Part shown: positions 45,257-54,661 of the stretch, piece after piece
Position numbering within the stretch: the stretch's first letter is position 1
How the letters are laid out: each line of letters begins with the position of its first letter
Assembly: GCA_963758555.1 (NCBI GenBank)
Contig: CAVWVW010000003.1
Location: 434,001 to 498,000, forward strand
DNA from: CAIUMH01 sp963758555
GTDB lineage: Bacteria > Actinomycetota > Acidimicrobiia > Acidimicrobiales > RAAP-2
Direction of reading: 5' to 3'
Length of the DNA stretch: 64,000 nucleotides
Notes under the pieces: generated by a model
Told to the model about the DNA's origin: nothing
The model's database searches: none
The model's input: the letters and a program-made list of their open reading frames with translations, nothing else
Position numbers and translations under genes: made by a program

Positions 45257-46152
45257 TTAGCGCTTGGTGTCGGCGTTTCGTTGGGTGCGGGCGACGATGA
45301 CGCGTGCTCCGACGAGGAGGCAGCACCACCAAGACCAAGAGCAAGAACGCCGCGTCATAGGAGAGATAGCGGAGCGAGTCTGAGGGCTGGTTGTAGTAGG
45401 CGTAGACGGGATAGGTCAGGTAGGGGACCTGGCTGTGGGTCAGCGCCAGGCTCGGCATCTGGTTGGTCCACCCCGCCGTGTAGAGCAGCGGGGCGGTCTC
45501 GCCCACGGCGATCGCCAGCGCCACCAGCAGACCGGTGACGATGCCCGGAAAGCCCGAGCGGAGCACGACGTGGCGAAGGCTGTAGCCCTGTGACATCCCG
45601 AGGGCATCGGCGCCCTCGCGATACGAGGTGGGCACCTGGTTGAGCGAGCTCTCGGTGGCCTTGGCGATGTAGGGCACCACCATCATCGACAAGATGATGA
45701 GCGCTGGGAGGAGCGAGAAGCCCCAGTGCAGACCGACGACGAGAGCGATGTAGCCGACGAAGCCGAGCACGATCGAGGGGAACCCCGAGAGGACCTCCGT
45801 CGCTCCACGCAGCAGGCCGTCCGCCCGAGTCGTCCAACGACCGGTCGCTCGCCATCTCGGAGAGGTGGATGCCAGCGCCGACGCCGACGATCCCGGCCAG
45901 CACGCCAACCCCGATCGTGATGATCAGCGTTCCCACGATGGCGTTGGAGAGGCCCCCATGGGCCGTGGTCTTCGTCAGCACGGAGAAGTGCCAGTGCGGG
46001 AGGGCTCGCGACAAGATGCCCACCACGATCCACACAGCGGGCACGAGGACGAGGACGAGAGCGAGGATGGTCAGTCCCCGGAAGAGGTACTGACCTGCTC
46101 GACGCCGTCCGGCCTTCGACGACGAGCTGAGCAGGGTCGAGGTGGCGGTCAT
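45257..46152 (-). CDS. pstA: Phosphate ABC transporter permease PstA (interrupted by two extra bases)
   Basis: Inner-membrane permease of the high-affinity phosphate transporter. Three frames add up to about 297 residues: MTATSTLLSSSSKAGRRRAG to GAGIHLSEMAS; then the core FPSIVLGFVGYIAL with the ABC-interacting EAA-like loop YREGADALGMSQGYSLRHVVL to FLLLVLVV; then LLVGARVIVARTQRNADTKR to TAA 45257. The shifts are near 45846-45853 and 45284-45300. Six helices fit PstA. The start lies one base after the pstC stop. Confidence 0.85.
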
Positions 46153-46153
46153 C

Positions 46154-47219
46154 TCAACCCCTCCCGACCGGGGCGCCGAAGGAAGAGGATCGATGGATGA
46201 TGACCCGAGCACCGGCGTTGACCGCCACGGAGATCACGGCCAAGACCAAGGCGGCCTCGGCCAGGGTGGCAGTGGCGAACCCGGTCGAGTCGGTGAACGA
46301 CGAGTCGAGCTGGCTCACGATCGTCGCCGCGATCGTGGTCATCGGGCTGTAGATGTTCACGGCCGTGTGACCGAGGATCACCCCGGAGATCATGGCGAGG
46401 GCGATCGTCTCGCCCAGGGCTCGCCCGAGCCCCAGGACCGACGCGCCGATGATCCCTCGGCGGACCCAAGGCAGCGTCACCGAGCGGGTGACCTCGGCGT
46501 CGGTCATGCCGAGCGCGTGCGCACCGTCCTGGTTGAGGGTGGGGACCTGGCGGAAGAGCTCGATGGTCGTCGCGGCGATGATGGGGATGATCATGACGGC
46601 GAGGACGATCCCAGAGGTGAGCAACCCCTGGCCGCCGCCGGTGGGCGCCTTGAAGAACCGGAGCACAGGCACGTCAGGCATGGCGTCGGCGATCGGTGGA
46701 TAGACGTGCTTGGCCAAGAGCGGGCCGAGCGTGACGATGCCCCAGAGACCGAAGAGGACGCTCGGGATGCCCGCGAGCAGCTCGACGGTGAAGGTGACGG
46801 GTCGGGCGATCCACGAGGGCAGCCGCTCGGTCAGGGCCAGCGCCGCACCGATGGCGATCGGCACCGCGAGCACGAGAGCGATGGCCGACGACTGGATCGT
46901 GCCCAAGATCAGGGGCCACGCACCGTACGAGGCGCCCTGGGGGACAGCGACGCCGTGGATGTGGGTGGTCGCCCCGTAGGTCGAGCCCGGGATTCCACGA
47001 CGAGTTGGTGAAGAAGCCCGTCCCGTTCACGATGATCGCGGGCCACCCCTTGACGGCGAGCACGATGAGAGCGAAGCCAAGGGCCACGAAGGGCAAGATG
47101 GCGGCGACCAGCGTGCCGCGACGCCAGAAGGCACCTTCGCTGCTTCGAAGGCGCTGCGTGAGGGCGCCCACCCGTCCCGGCGGAGGGGAGAGGGTCGCCG
47201 GGACGGGTGGGGCGGTCAT
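46154..47219 (-). CDS. pstC: Phosphate ABC transporter permease PstC (interrupted by one extra base)
   Basis: The second permease of the complex, about 354 residues. The N-terminal frame (MTAPPVPATLSPPPGRVGAL to VNGTGFFTNSSWNP) has one helix and a periplasmic loop; the second frame runs through GSTYGATTHIHGV, then GTIQSSAIALVLAVPIAIG and the EAA-like loop LNQDGAHALGMTDAEVTRSV. One extra base in the CCCGGG at 46988-46993 separates them. The stop is followed immediately by pstA. Confidence 0.87.
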
Positions 47220-47226
47220 GGCGTGG

Positions 47227-48422
47227 TCAGGAGATCGAGTTGATCTGGGCCATGGAGCCGGAGGCCACCTGCGATTGCAGCGGGACGAAGCCCACCGGGT
47301 CGAGATAGAGGCTCGAGTTGCCGTAGGTCGGCGAGATGATCCAGCTCAGGAGGGCCTTGATCGCTTGGCCCGTGGTGGCGTTCGACTGCTTGCCCAGCAC
47401 GATGGCGTACTCGTAGTTGATGATCGGGTAGCCCGTGGGTGCCGTCGTGCCGATCATCGAGAGCGTGCCGTTGGGCGGCGTCTTGGAAGCGAACGAGGCC
47501 GCCGCCGCGTTGATCGAGGCCGGGGTCGGCGTCACAGCCTTGCCCGCGGCGTTCTTGAGCGCTGCCACGCCGATGCCCGCGCTCGTCGACTTCCCTTCGT
47601 AGCTGATGCCGATGTAAGCGACGCAGCCGGGTGTCGTGCCGCACGCCTGGACCATGCCGGAGTTGCCGGTCTCACCCAGGGCGCCAGGGTGCTGGCGGCC
47701 AGTTGATGGTCGTCCCGTAGGGGATCTTGGCGCCCCAGCCCGAGGGGTCCGTCTTCGAGAGGAACTGGGAGAACAAGAACGTGTCGCCTGAGCCATCCGC
47801 TCGGTGCAGCGTCACGATCGGGAGGTTGGGCAGCGTCGCGCCAGGATTGAGCGACTTGATCGACGCGTCGTCCCAGTTCGTCACCTTGCCTTGGTAGATG
47901 TTGCTCAGCACGGGTCCACTCAGCACGAGGTTCGACGACCCGCTGGCCAGCTTGAGGCCAGGGATGTTGTAGCCCACGAACTGAGCAGAGATGGCGAGCG
48001 GGATGTTCATCGCTCCTGGCGTCGCCTGCACCTGGCCGGGTGACAGGTACGCATCAGAGGTGCCGATGTCGGTGGTCCCGCTCAGCGCGTCCGTGATGCC
48101 GGTGCCTGAGCCCGTCGACGCGGTCGAGACGGTGATGTTGGGGTAGCGAAGCGTGTACGCGGCACCCCAGGCGTTGAAGAGCGGGAACAACAGTGAGCTA
48201 CCCGACTCGGACAGCGCCACGGTGGCGCTTGGCGGTGTCAGGAGCGTGACGCCGGTGGTCTTGGCTGCGAGGTGGTGGTCGTGCGTCGGCGTCGAGCTCG
48301 ATGAGCTGCAGGCGGCAAGCACGAGGGCTGACTGCTGCGAGCAACGCGGGCAGGGCAAAGCGAGCTCGGCGTCTCGGACGGTGCCTCTCTCGTGGAAGGA
48401 CTCCTGGCTGATCTCTCGTCAT
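47227..48422 (-). CDS. pstS: Phosphate-binding lipoprotein PstS (interrupted by two extra bases)
   Basis: Periplasmic or surface phosphate receptor. ATG 48422 has AAAGGAG 9 bases upstream and starts an arginine-rich n-region, then a hydrophobic core that joins, across a frameshift near 48320, to the lipobox LAAC followed by serines. The mature domain has ESGSSLLFPLFNAWG, STGSGTGITDALSG and LHRADGSGDTFLFSQFLSK, the phosphate-binding loops. A second shift near 47685-47700 restores GALGETGNSGMVQACGTTPG. Total about 397 residues. pstC starts 7 bases after the stop. Confidence 0.87.
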
Positions 48423-48508
48423 CGTGACGTGCTCCTTTGATGGTTGGTGGGGGTAGGGGAGAGCGGTGAACGGAGAGTGATGCGGCTAGCGGTGCGTGGG
48501 CGGTAACG

Positions 48509-49381
48509 TTAGGCGAACTGGCCAGAGACGTAGCGAGCGGTGACCTCGCTGCTCGGAGCGTCGAAGATCGCGCTCGTCGGGCCTTCTTCGACGAGCGCAC
48601 CGCTCTGCAGCAAGATCGTGCGGCTCGAGACTCGCCGGGCTTGGCCCAGGTTGTGCGTGACGATCACCACGGTGATCTCGGGGACCAAGGTCTCGATGAG
48701 GGACTCGATGCGCTCGGTGGTCGCTGGGTCGAGCGAGGAGGTGGGCTCGTCGAGGAGCAAGCACCGTCGGTGCGACGGCGAGCGCTCGAGCCAGAGCAGA
48801 GCAGCTGCTGCTGTCCGCCCGAGAGGGAGAAGGGGGATCCTGAGAGTCGATCCTTGACGGCATCGAAGAGGCCCACGCGGGTCAGGTGCTCTTCGGCGAT
48901 GGCATCGAACTGCTTCTTCTTCGCCATGCGATGGGCTTTGACGCCAGCGACGACGTTGTCTCGGATGGACATCGGGAACGGGTTGGGTCGCTGGAAGAGC
49001 ATGCCGACGTTCTTGCGCAAGGTCAGCAGGTCGACCCCGGGAGCGAAGATGGACGCGTCGTCCAATCAAGACGTCGCCTTCGTGCTGGAAGCCGACGACG
49101 CGATCGTGCATCCGGTTGAAGGTCCGAAGCAGTGTCGACTTCCCAGATCCGGTGGGACCTGATCAAGCGCCGTGACGCGCACCGCGAGGGATCTCGACCG
49201 TGATGGCGTCGAGCACCAAGGTCGAGGAGAAAGCCGACTGAGAGCGAGCGAGTCTCGATGATCGCCTCGCTAAAGAGAGGGAGCGACACCGAGAACTCCC
49301 CGAGCGTCGGTGACTGCGGGACCGCTGTGAGCGTTCGCGCTTTGGGACACAGGCGGACGTGACCTGCTCGTTCTCGTTCAT
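48509..49381 (-). pseudogene. pstB: Phosphate ABC transporter ATPase PstB, nine apparent +1 interruptions
   Basis: All parts of PstB are present in order but scattered over three frames: N-terminus MNENEQVTSACVPK, then SEAIIETRSLSVGF, LVLDAITVEIPRGA, VTAL, the P-loop GPTGSGKSTLLRTFNRM, DDASIFAPGVDLLTLRKNVG, the signature SLSGGQQQ, ARALAVAPTVL, Walker B LLDEPTSSLDPAT, the H-loop VVIVTHNLGQARRV and the end ARYVSGQFA. Nine single-base skips would rebuild about 287 residues, normal for PstB. A real operon needs an ATPase, so this is either dense sequence error or recent decay. AGGAG lies 8 bases before ATG 49381. Confidence 0.8.
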
Positions 49382-49446
49382 CGTGATCTCCTCGAAGCCT
49401 CCAGGGTCGGGAATGGCTGAACTGGCGGCTTCCCAACACTGCTTGG

Positions 49447-49511
49447 TAGATACCCCGCTGAAGGTGAACAGAAGTCTCCGGGAGGCTGAACTTTGGGTGA
49501 ACTTCCTGAAC
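49447..49511 (-). promoter_or_regulatory. PHO-box array and -10 element of the pst operon
   Basis: On the minus strand GTTCACCCAAA (49502-49492) and GTTCAGCCTCC (49491-49481) are consecutive 11-base direct repeats. After one degenerate 11-mer comes GTTCACCTTCA (49469-49459), in exact 11-base phase; a further GTTCAGGAA (49511-49503) precedes them. Eleven-base repeats of GTTCACC are the PhoP box of actinobacteria. TATCTA (49452-49447) follows and can serve as -10, giving a leader of about 60 bases before pstB. Phosphate-starvation activation by a PhoP-type regulator is inferred. Confidence 0.75.
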
Positions 49512-49611
49512 CTCGCTCAGGCGTCGGGCCGATCGGCTTGCGAGGGCGCGAGGAAGGCGCAGGCACCCGTTGCTCAGGGACGACCGAGGGTGAGCCCGAT
49601 CGGCTGCGGCG

Positions 49612-50220
49612 CTAGCGGTCGAGCCAGGAGCGCTTGAGCTCGTTGATCTCGAGCTGGTGGAGCACCAGGTGGAGCAGCCGCTCGACCACAGCGACCGACG
49701 CTCCGGGATCGGCGGGATCGGCGCCCGTCATGAGGCGTACGAACGTGGCGTCTTTGTCCTCGGTCACGAAGGTGGGCACCCCGAAGACGCCGATGCTGTC
49801 GTAGTGGCGCCAGCGCTCAGCGATGTGCCGACGAGGACCCAGGCTGTCGACGAGGGCGAAGACCTCCCCTGGATCGAGGTCGACCTCGCCGAGCAGCTCG
49901 GCGAGCTGGTCACGCTGGGTGAGCGAGATGCCTCGAAGATGGCGTGCGTCGAAGAGCAGGCCGTGGAGCGCGTCGAAGGAGCCAGGGAACTCGTCGCGCA
50001 CGGCGACCGAGACCTCCAGGCTGAGGAGCGTCCCGTCGTGGCGAGGGTCATCCCAGATATCAGGCTCCCCTTCGACGATGTGGCCTTGGTTGAGGGTGAA
50101 GGGCTCGAAGGTGACGTCGAGCTCAAGGCCCTCGGCCCGCGCCGCGAGCACGTGGGTGTGGACGTTGCGAGCGAACGGGCAGCGGTAGTCGAACAGGAGG
50201 GCGAAGGGTGGATGGCTCAC
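49612..50220 (-). CDS. DsbA-family (2-hydroxychromene isomerase-like) thioredoxin-fold protein
   Basis: A 202-residue soluble protein of the DsbA/FrnE-like group. The N-terminal strand FALLFDYRCPFARNVHTHVL holds a CPFA motif in place of CXXC: only the first Cys is conserved, as in HCCA isomerases and mycothiol-dependent relatives. A helical insertion (about 60-140) is followed by the conserved cis-proline loop GVFGVPTFV. GTG 50220 has GGAG 7 bases upstream. It may use glutathione-like thiols such as mycothiol; this is inference. Confidence 0.82.
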   Translation of the reverse strand: MSHPPFALLFDYRCPFARNVHTHVLAARAEGLELDVTFEPFTLNQGHIVEGEPDIWDDPRHDGTLLSLEVSVAVRDEFPGSFDALHGLLFDARHLRGISLTQRDQLAELLGEVDLDPGEVFALVDSLGPRRHIAERWRHYDSIGVFGVPTFVTEDKDATFVRLMTGADPADPGASVAVVERLLHLVLHQLEINELKRSWLDR

Positions 50221-50249
50221 GAGGTGCTCCGGGGTGGCGCTAGGCGGAT

Positions 50250-50777
50250 TCAGCTGCGGCGCTCGAGCGTGCGAAGCACCGCTCGAAGGAGCGTACCGAC
50301 CGCGATGCCGATCGCGAGCCCCCCGACGACGTCGCTGGTGTGGTGCGCCCCAAGACGGAGGCGACTCCAGCCCACCGCGCCGGCGCCGGCCAAGCCGAGC
50401 CCGAGGCCGACGGGTGTGGTCGGGATAGCGACGGCTGCCGTGGCGGCGGCCATGGTGTGCCCGGAGGGGAAGCTCGGCGAGCTCGGCACCCGAGCGAAGG
50501 TCGAGGAGCTTGCCGCCGCGTCCGGTCGCTCTCGGCCGATCGTGCGTTTGAGCAGCGTGTTGAGACCCAGCACGCTGAAGCCGACGATGCTCAGTCGGAG
50601 CGCAGCCTGGAGGGGCGAACGTCGCTTGCGCAGCACGCCGATGCCCTCGACGAGCACGACCGCCAAGCCGAAGTCAGCAACGGTCGAGATCGCAGCAGCC
50701 AAGGTGTCGAGCGGCGAGGCCGGCGCTCCTTCGATGAGATCCAACGTGGGCTGCTCTTCGCTCGCGGCATCGCTCAT
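50250..50777 (-). CDS. PAP2-family membrane phosphatase
   Basis: A 175-residue protein of four to five helices with the three phosphatidic-acid-phosphatase motifs in order: KRTIGRERP, SFPSGHT, and SRLRLGAHHTSDVVGG. It probably dephosphorylates lipid phosphates such as undecaprenyl pyrophosphate or phosphatidic acid at the membrane. Start ATG 50777 (MSDAASEEQP) is preferred to longer in-frame codons that overlap the divergent gene. Confidence 0.9.
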   Translation of the reverse strand: MSDAASEEQPTLDLIEGAPASPLDTLAAAISTVADFGLAVVLVEGIGVLRKRRSPLQAALRLSIVGFSVLGLNTLLKRTIGRERPDAAASSSTFARVPSSPSFPSGHTMAAATAAVAIPTTPVGLGLGLAGAGAVGWSRLRLGAHHTSDVVGGLAIGIAVGTLLRAVLRTLERRS

Positions 50778-50824
50778 GAGCGCCATTCTTGCACTGGCGA
50801 GTCGTTGGACTAGACAGGTTTGAG

Positions 50825-51103
50825 ATGGATGAGGCCGGTGCATCGAAGGTCGTTCGGTACGACACCTGGGCTGGACTGCGCGCGGGGGACGAGGTCGAGA
50901 TCAAGGACCGAAGGGCGCGGCGGGGGCGCTTCTACTTCGTCGCCTACGTCGAACACCAAAGCAACGGCACACGCTGGGTTGACGTCGTAGGTGGGCGAAA
51001 CGGTGATCGCAAGCTCTGGAGCTTTCTCCCGGACCAGGTCTTCGCGTCAGGTGAGTCGGCACGGGGTGTCTCGCTGGAGCATGCGCCGAGGCTGCCCTTC
51101 TAA
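50825..51103 (+). CDS. Small basic protein, probably DUF7246 type
   Basis: A 92-residue protein starting MDEAGASKVVRYDTWAGLRAG, with YVEHQSNGTRWVDVVGG and FLPDQVFASGE, and ending APRLPF. These blocks recall an actinobacterial family of about 90 residues named DUF7246, and the KVVRYDTWAGL and GDRKLWSF segments look like an SH3-like small fold. No function known. A TAGACA hexamer 8 bases before the ATG may be a -10 element. Confidence 0.6.
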   Translation: MDEAGASKVVRYDTWAGLRAGDEVEIKDRRARRGRFYFVAYVEHQSNGTRWVDVVGGRNGDRKLWSFLPDQVFASGESARGVSLEHAPRLPF

Positions 51104-51183
51104 CTCGGAACGTCACCCAAAGATTGAGGGCGTGGCGGTAAGGTTCGCCTGAGGCTTCTGCATGAGGCCCCGAGTGAGGGGGA

Positions 51184-53055
51184 ATGATGGCTGAGATGGT
51201 GGCAGGAGCTCCGACGGTAATGCCCACCGGCCCCAAGAATCCGCTCGTCCGTTTCCTGCTCCATCACGAGATCGATGAGTACCCGACGGGGTCGAAGCGG
51301 ATCGGCTATCTCGCCATCGCGGTCATCGCCACGATCTCGCTGTACTACAGCTACTACGTGCAGACGGGTGTGACGCCTCAGCTCCTCTCAGGGCTCCACA
51401 TGTCGTTCCGCTACTACGTGGGCATCGTGGTGATCTCGAACGTCTTCGGAGCGTTCGCCTCCCTGCCGGCGTCGAAGACCGACAAGTTCGGTCGATCGAA
51501 CGTGGTCATCTACGGCCTGCTCTTGATCGGGTTGATCATCGCCTTCTGGGTGCCCAACACGCACACGGCCCTGAGCTTCGGCATCGCGATCTCCGCCATG
51601 GGAATCGTCGAAGGAGCGGTGCTGGTCGCCACGCCATCGCTTGTTCGAGACTTCAGCCCCCAGATGGGCAGAGCGTCTGCCATGGGGTTCTGGACGGTGG
51701 GGCCGGTCGCCGGAGCGTTCATCGTGGCCATCGTGGCGCGCAACACCCTCGATCACCTGACGGCGTGGCAAGACCAGTTCGTGATCGCGGGGATCGTGTC
51801 ACTGGTGATCTTCGTTATTGCGCTGCTGTTTCTGAAGGACCTCTCATCGCGGGTTCGCGATCAGCTCATGATCTCTGAACGTGACAAGGCGTTGATCCAA
51901 GCTCGTGCCCGAGGCATCAGCGACGAGGAGATCGCAAAGGGCATCGAGCACCCATGGCGCCAAGTCCTCTCCTGGCCGCTAGCAGGCTCAGCGTTCGGCA
52001 TCTCGGTCTTCTTGCTCATCTACTACGTCGCCGCATCGTTCTTCACCATCTACTACGTCGTCACCTTTGTTCAGCCGAGCGGCCTGCCCTTCACCACCTC
52101 GGATGCCAACTGGCTGAACTCGTGGTTCTGGGGCGCCGACATCGTCTCGCTGATCGTCGTCGGCTGGATCTCCGACAAGGTGCTCGTGCGAAAGCCCTTC
52201 ATGCTCGCGGGCGCAGCCCTGGGCATCCTCTTCACCATCATCTTCCTGCTCCAAGCCACGCATCCTCACACCAGCCGAAACGAGCTGGCGTTGCTCGGGT
52301 GCTTGATCGCGGTCTCCTTGTCCTTGGCCTATGCGCCCTGGATGGCGGGTTACACCGAGACCATCGAGGCCAAGAATCCGGCGCTGGTGGGCACAGGCCT
52401 CGCGCTCTGGGGTTGGATCCTGCGCATCGTGGTGGCGATCTCGTTCTTCTTCCTTCCCGTGGTCATCTCGACGGTCAGCCCGATCGTCGACAACACGGCC
52501 CTCGCCACCAGCCAGATCCCGTCGTGCGATCTCGCGCCCGCCACCCGGGTGCTGCCGGCCGTGCCCGGACCGGCGGTGCCAGAGGGCCAGTCGGCCTCAA
52601 CCTTCAGCGTTGAGCATCCGAAGTCTGTTGCCTTCGCCACCGAGCACGCAGCGCTGCTCTCGACCCTCTCTGCTCACTACAGGATCGTGGCTGCGGCGAC
52701 CGCACCCAACGCCTCGGTCGCAGCACAGCTGGCTGCTGTCACGGTGCTCGGCCCGAAGACGGTGGCCCAGGCGACCCTGCTCAAGTCACAGATCGCCACA
52801 CTGGTGACCCCCTACTCCTGCCAGATCGCCTTCGTGGGCGCCCACAAGACCGAGCTGGCCGCGCTGGAGGTCAATCTGGCCAAGGGTCCCGCACAGTGGC
52901 AGCACTGGTTCTGGATCGACGTCGCCGGAATGGTCGTCTTCATCCCGTTCATCTTCTTGACCAAGGGCCGGTGGAGCCCCAGGAAGGCTCGAGAAGACGT
53001 GGAAGCCAACGAGAAGAAGGTCCAAGAGGAGTTGGCAACGCTGACCAACGCGTAG
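51184..53055 (+). CDS. MFS transporter with a large extracytoplasmic insertion
   Basis: A 623-residue MFS permease. Twelve predicted helices include the loop 2-3 motif PASKTDKFGRSNVV and the second-half equivalent GWISDKVLVRKPFM. Between the penultimate and last helices (about residues 430-572) lies a hydrophilic alanine/valine/threonine-rich domain of about 145 residues with two cysteines (IPSCDLAP and YSCQIAF), likely extracellular. After the last helix a short charged coiled tail ends the protein. ATG 51184 or 51187 both fit the GAGGGGG sequence. Substrate unknown; the insertion is unusual for MFS. Confidence 0.82.
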   Translation: MMAEMVAGAPTVMPTGPKNPLVRFLLHHEIDEYPTGSKRIGYLAIAVIATISLYYSYYVQTGVTPQLLSGLHMSFRYYVGIVVISNVFGAFASLPASKTDKFGRSNVVIYGLLLIGLIIAFWVPNTHTALSFGIAISAMGIVEGAVLVATPSLVRDFSPQMGRASAMGFWTVGPVAGAFIVAIVARNTLDHLTAWQDQFVIAGIVSLVIFVIALLFLKDLSSRVRDQLMISERDKALIQARARGISDEEIAKGIEHPWRQVLSWPLAGSAFGISVFLLIYYVAASFFTIYYVVTFVQPSGLPFTTSDANWLNSWFWGADIVSLIVVGWISDKVLVRKPFMLAGAALGILFTIIFLLQATHPHTSRNELALLGCLIAVSLSLAYAPWMAGYTETIEAKNPALVGTGLALWGWILRIVVAISFFFLPVVISTVSPIVDNTALATSQIPSCDLAPATRVLPAVPGPAVPEGQSASTFSVEHPKSVAFATEHAALLSTLSAHYRIVAAATAPNASVAAQLAAVTVLGPKTVAQATLLKSQIATLVTPYSCQIAFVGAHKTELAALEVNLAKGPAQWQHWFWIDVAGMVVFIPFIFLTKGRWSPRKAREDVEANEKKVQEELATLTNA

Positions 53056-53108
53056 GTGAGTTCCGAGTTGGCTACGCTCAAGTTTTCGAGTTGAGCTGAT
53101 GAGGAGCC

Positions 53109-53231
53109 ATGGCCCGCCACCCGACCAACATTGACCAGTCGCGTTCACCGCGCTTCATACCGCACGCGATCCTGGGCACGATGACCCTGCTGGCCATCAT
53201 CGCGGCGGCGATCGCACTGGCAGCGTCGTAG
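53109..53231 (+). CDS. 40-residue single-span membrane microprotein
   Basis: A small open frame with ATG 53109, preceded by GAGGAG, encodes MARHPTNIDQSRSPRFIPHA and then a hydrophobic segment (about residues 18-39: ILGTMTLLAIIAAAIALAAS). It fills the gap between the MFS gene and a membrane-anchored hydrolase whose GTG directly follows its stop codon. The good ribosome-binding site, positive-inside N-terminus and hydrophobic helix suggest a real transport-associated microprotein. No family recognised. Confidence 0.55.
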   Translation: MARHPTNIDQSRSPRFIPHAILGTMTLLAIIAAAIALAAS

Positions 53232-54503
53232 GTGGGGCTCCTTCCAGGGCGTCCTCAAGTCAAGAGCAACGTCGATCACGCGCGGATGCCCTTCGTGATC
53301 CCCTTCACCATCATGGGCGTGCTCTCGCTCTTGGGCTTGCTCGCCGCGCTCTTCGCGATCCGACACGGGGGCGTGGAGACGGCTGGCGGCACCGGCGATG
53401 CCGTGCCGGTCGTCTCGAACCCGACCCCGACCAGCTTCGTGAACGACGGGCCGTTCGGGGTGGGGGAGACCACCTTGCACCTGGCGAACGGCGCACCCGT
53501 CGTGGTCTGGTACCCCGCCAGCGGCGACGAGGCCCACGGGACCTCGTCGACGGTGAACCTCAAGAGCTTGCTGCCAGCCTCACTCCAACCGCTGTTCAAG
53601 AGCCTGCCGGCCGTCAACCAGTCAACCGGCGGCATCCGCGGGCTCAGCGTCGCCGAGGGGGAGTTCCCTCTGGTCGTCTTCAGCCATGGTGACGCAAGCT
53701 TCCCCACCCAGTCCACCTTCTTGACCGCTCACCTGGCCAGCTGGGGCTTCGTGGTCGCCGCCCCTGACCACCAGAGCCGCGACCTGACCGCGGTGCTCAG
53801 GCAGGCGCTCTCGGGAAGCTCGCTCGCCTTCAACGCCAGCTCGAACGCTGACGTCACGGACCTTGAGAACACGATCTCGCTGATGGGCACCAAGGACACG
53901 ACCTCATCCTCGATCTTCTACCGGCACCTCGACATGGCTCGCATCGGTGCGGTGGGCCACTCAGCCGGCGGCTCGGCCGTCGAGAAGCTGGCCGTTGCCG
54001 ACTCGAAGGTCAAGACCTTCGTCGGGCTCGCCGGAGCCTCGGTCGGGGCCTTCGGCCAGACGTCCTCGGGGGACGGCTCGACGGTGCCCAACCAGCCCGG
54101 TCTGCTCATGTTCGGCGACGACGACAAGATCGTCAGCCCGGCCAGCATGGTCAACGCCTACAACAGCCTCAAGCAGCCCAAGCGGCTCATCGGCCTCGCA
54201 GGCGCCGGACACCTGGTGTTCTCTGACATCTGCACGCTTGACCACGGCAGCGGCGGACTGGTCGGCGTCGCTGAGAAGGCGGGGCTGCCCCTCCCTGCGG
54301 CGCTCACCAAGCTGGGCACCGACGGCTGTCAGAGCACCGACACGCCCGTGGCGGTGAGCCAGCCGGCCATCGTCCAATCGGTCACCGCACAGCTTCGCTG
54401 GGCGCTTGGCTTCGATGCGAGCCAGGGCGGGCTCGAAGGCCTCGTCTCAGCGTTCCCCCACTCGGTGAACCTCAACACCACGGCGAGCTCGGCGAGCTCG
54501 TAG
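53232..54503 (+). CDS. Membrane-anchored alpha/beta hydrolase (PAF-acetylhydrolase/lipase-like)
   Basis: A 423-residue protein with one N-terminal transmembrane helix (about residues 20-42) and an extracytoplasmic hydrolase. It shows FPLVVFSHGDASF, the nucleophile elbow GHSAGGSA (GXSXG), GLLMFGDDDKIV with the acidic residue, and AGAGHLVFSD with the histidine, so the triad is complete. PAF-acetylhydrolase-like or chlorophyllase-like lipases are the nearest general match. The GTG start abuts the microprotein stop; ATG 53286 is an alternative. Confidence 0.8.
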   Translation: MGLLPGRPQVKSNVDHARMPFVIPFTIMGVLSLLGLLAALFAIRHGGVETAGGTGDAVPVVSNPTPTSFVNDGPFGVGETTLHLANGAPVVVWYPASGDEAHGTSSTVNLKSLLPASLQPLFKSLPAVNQSTGGIRGLSVAEGEFPLVVFSHGDASFPTQSTFLTAHLASWGFVVAAPDHQSRDLTAVLRQALSGSSLAFNASSNADVTDLENTISLMGTKDTTSSSIFYRHLDMARIGAVGHSAGGSAVEKLAVADSKVKTFVGLAGASVGAFGQTSSGDGSTVPNQPGLLMFGDDDKIVSPASMVNAYNSLKQPKRLIGLAGAGHLVFSDICTLDHGSGGLVGVAEKAGLPLPAALTKLGTDGCQSTDTPVAVSQPAIVQSVTAQLRWALGFDASQGGLEGLVSAFPHSVNLNTTASSASS

Positions 54504-54590
54504 CCCAGCGATGCGTCGCTGATCCCGTCCCTACTGTGGCTCGGGCTCAGAGGCCGAAGGCCGAGAGCGAGGACATCTGGGCGGTCGCCT

Positions 54591-54634
54591 CTCAGGCGAG
54601 CAGAGTGATCGACGAGCGCGAAGGCCATCGTTCG
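54591..54634 (+). repeat. 44-bp direct repeat, copy 1
   Basis: Starts CTCAGGCGAGCAGAG and ends GGCCATCGTTCG. It matches copy 2 (54662-54704) base for base except for one extra G near the middle. The intervening 27 bases are unrelated. No gene is assigned to this stretch, which lies between the hydrolase gene and tRNA-Gly. Confidence 0.8.
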
Positions 54635-54661
54635 AGGAGCTGGATGCATGGACGTCAAAGA

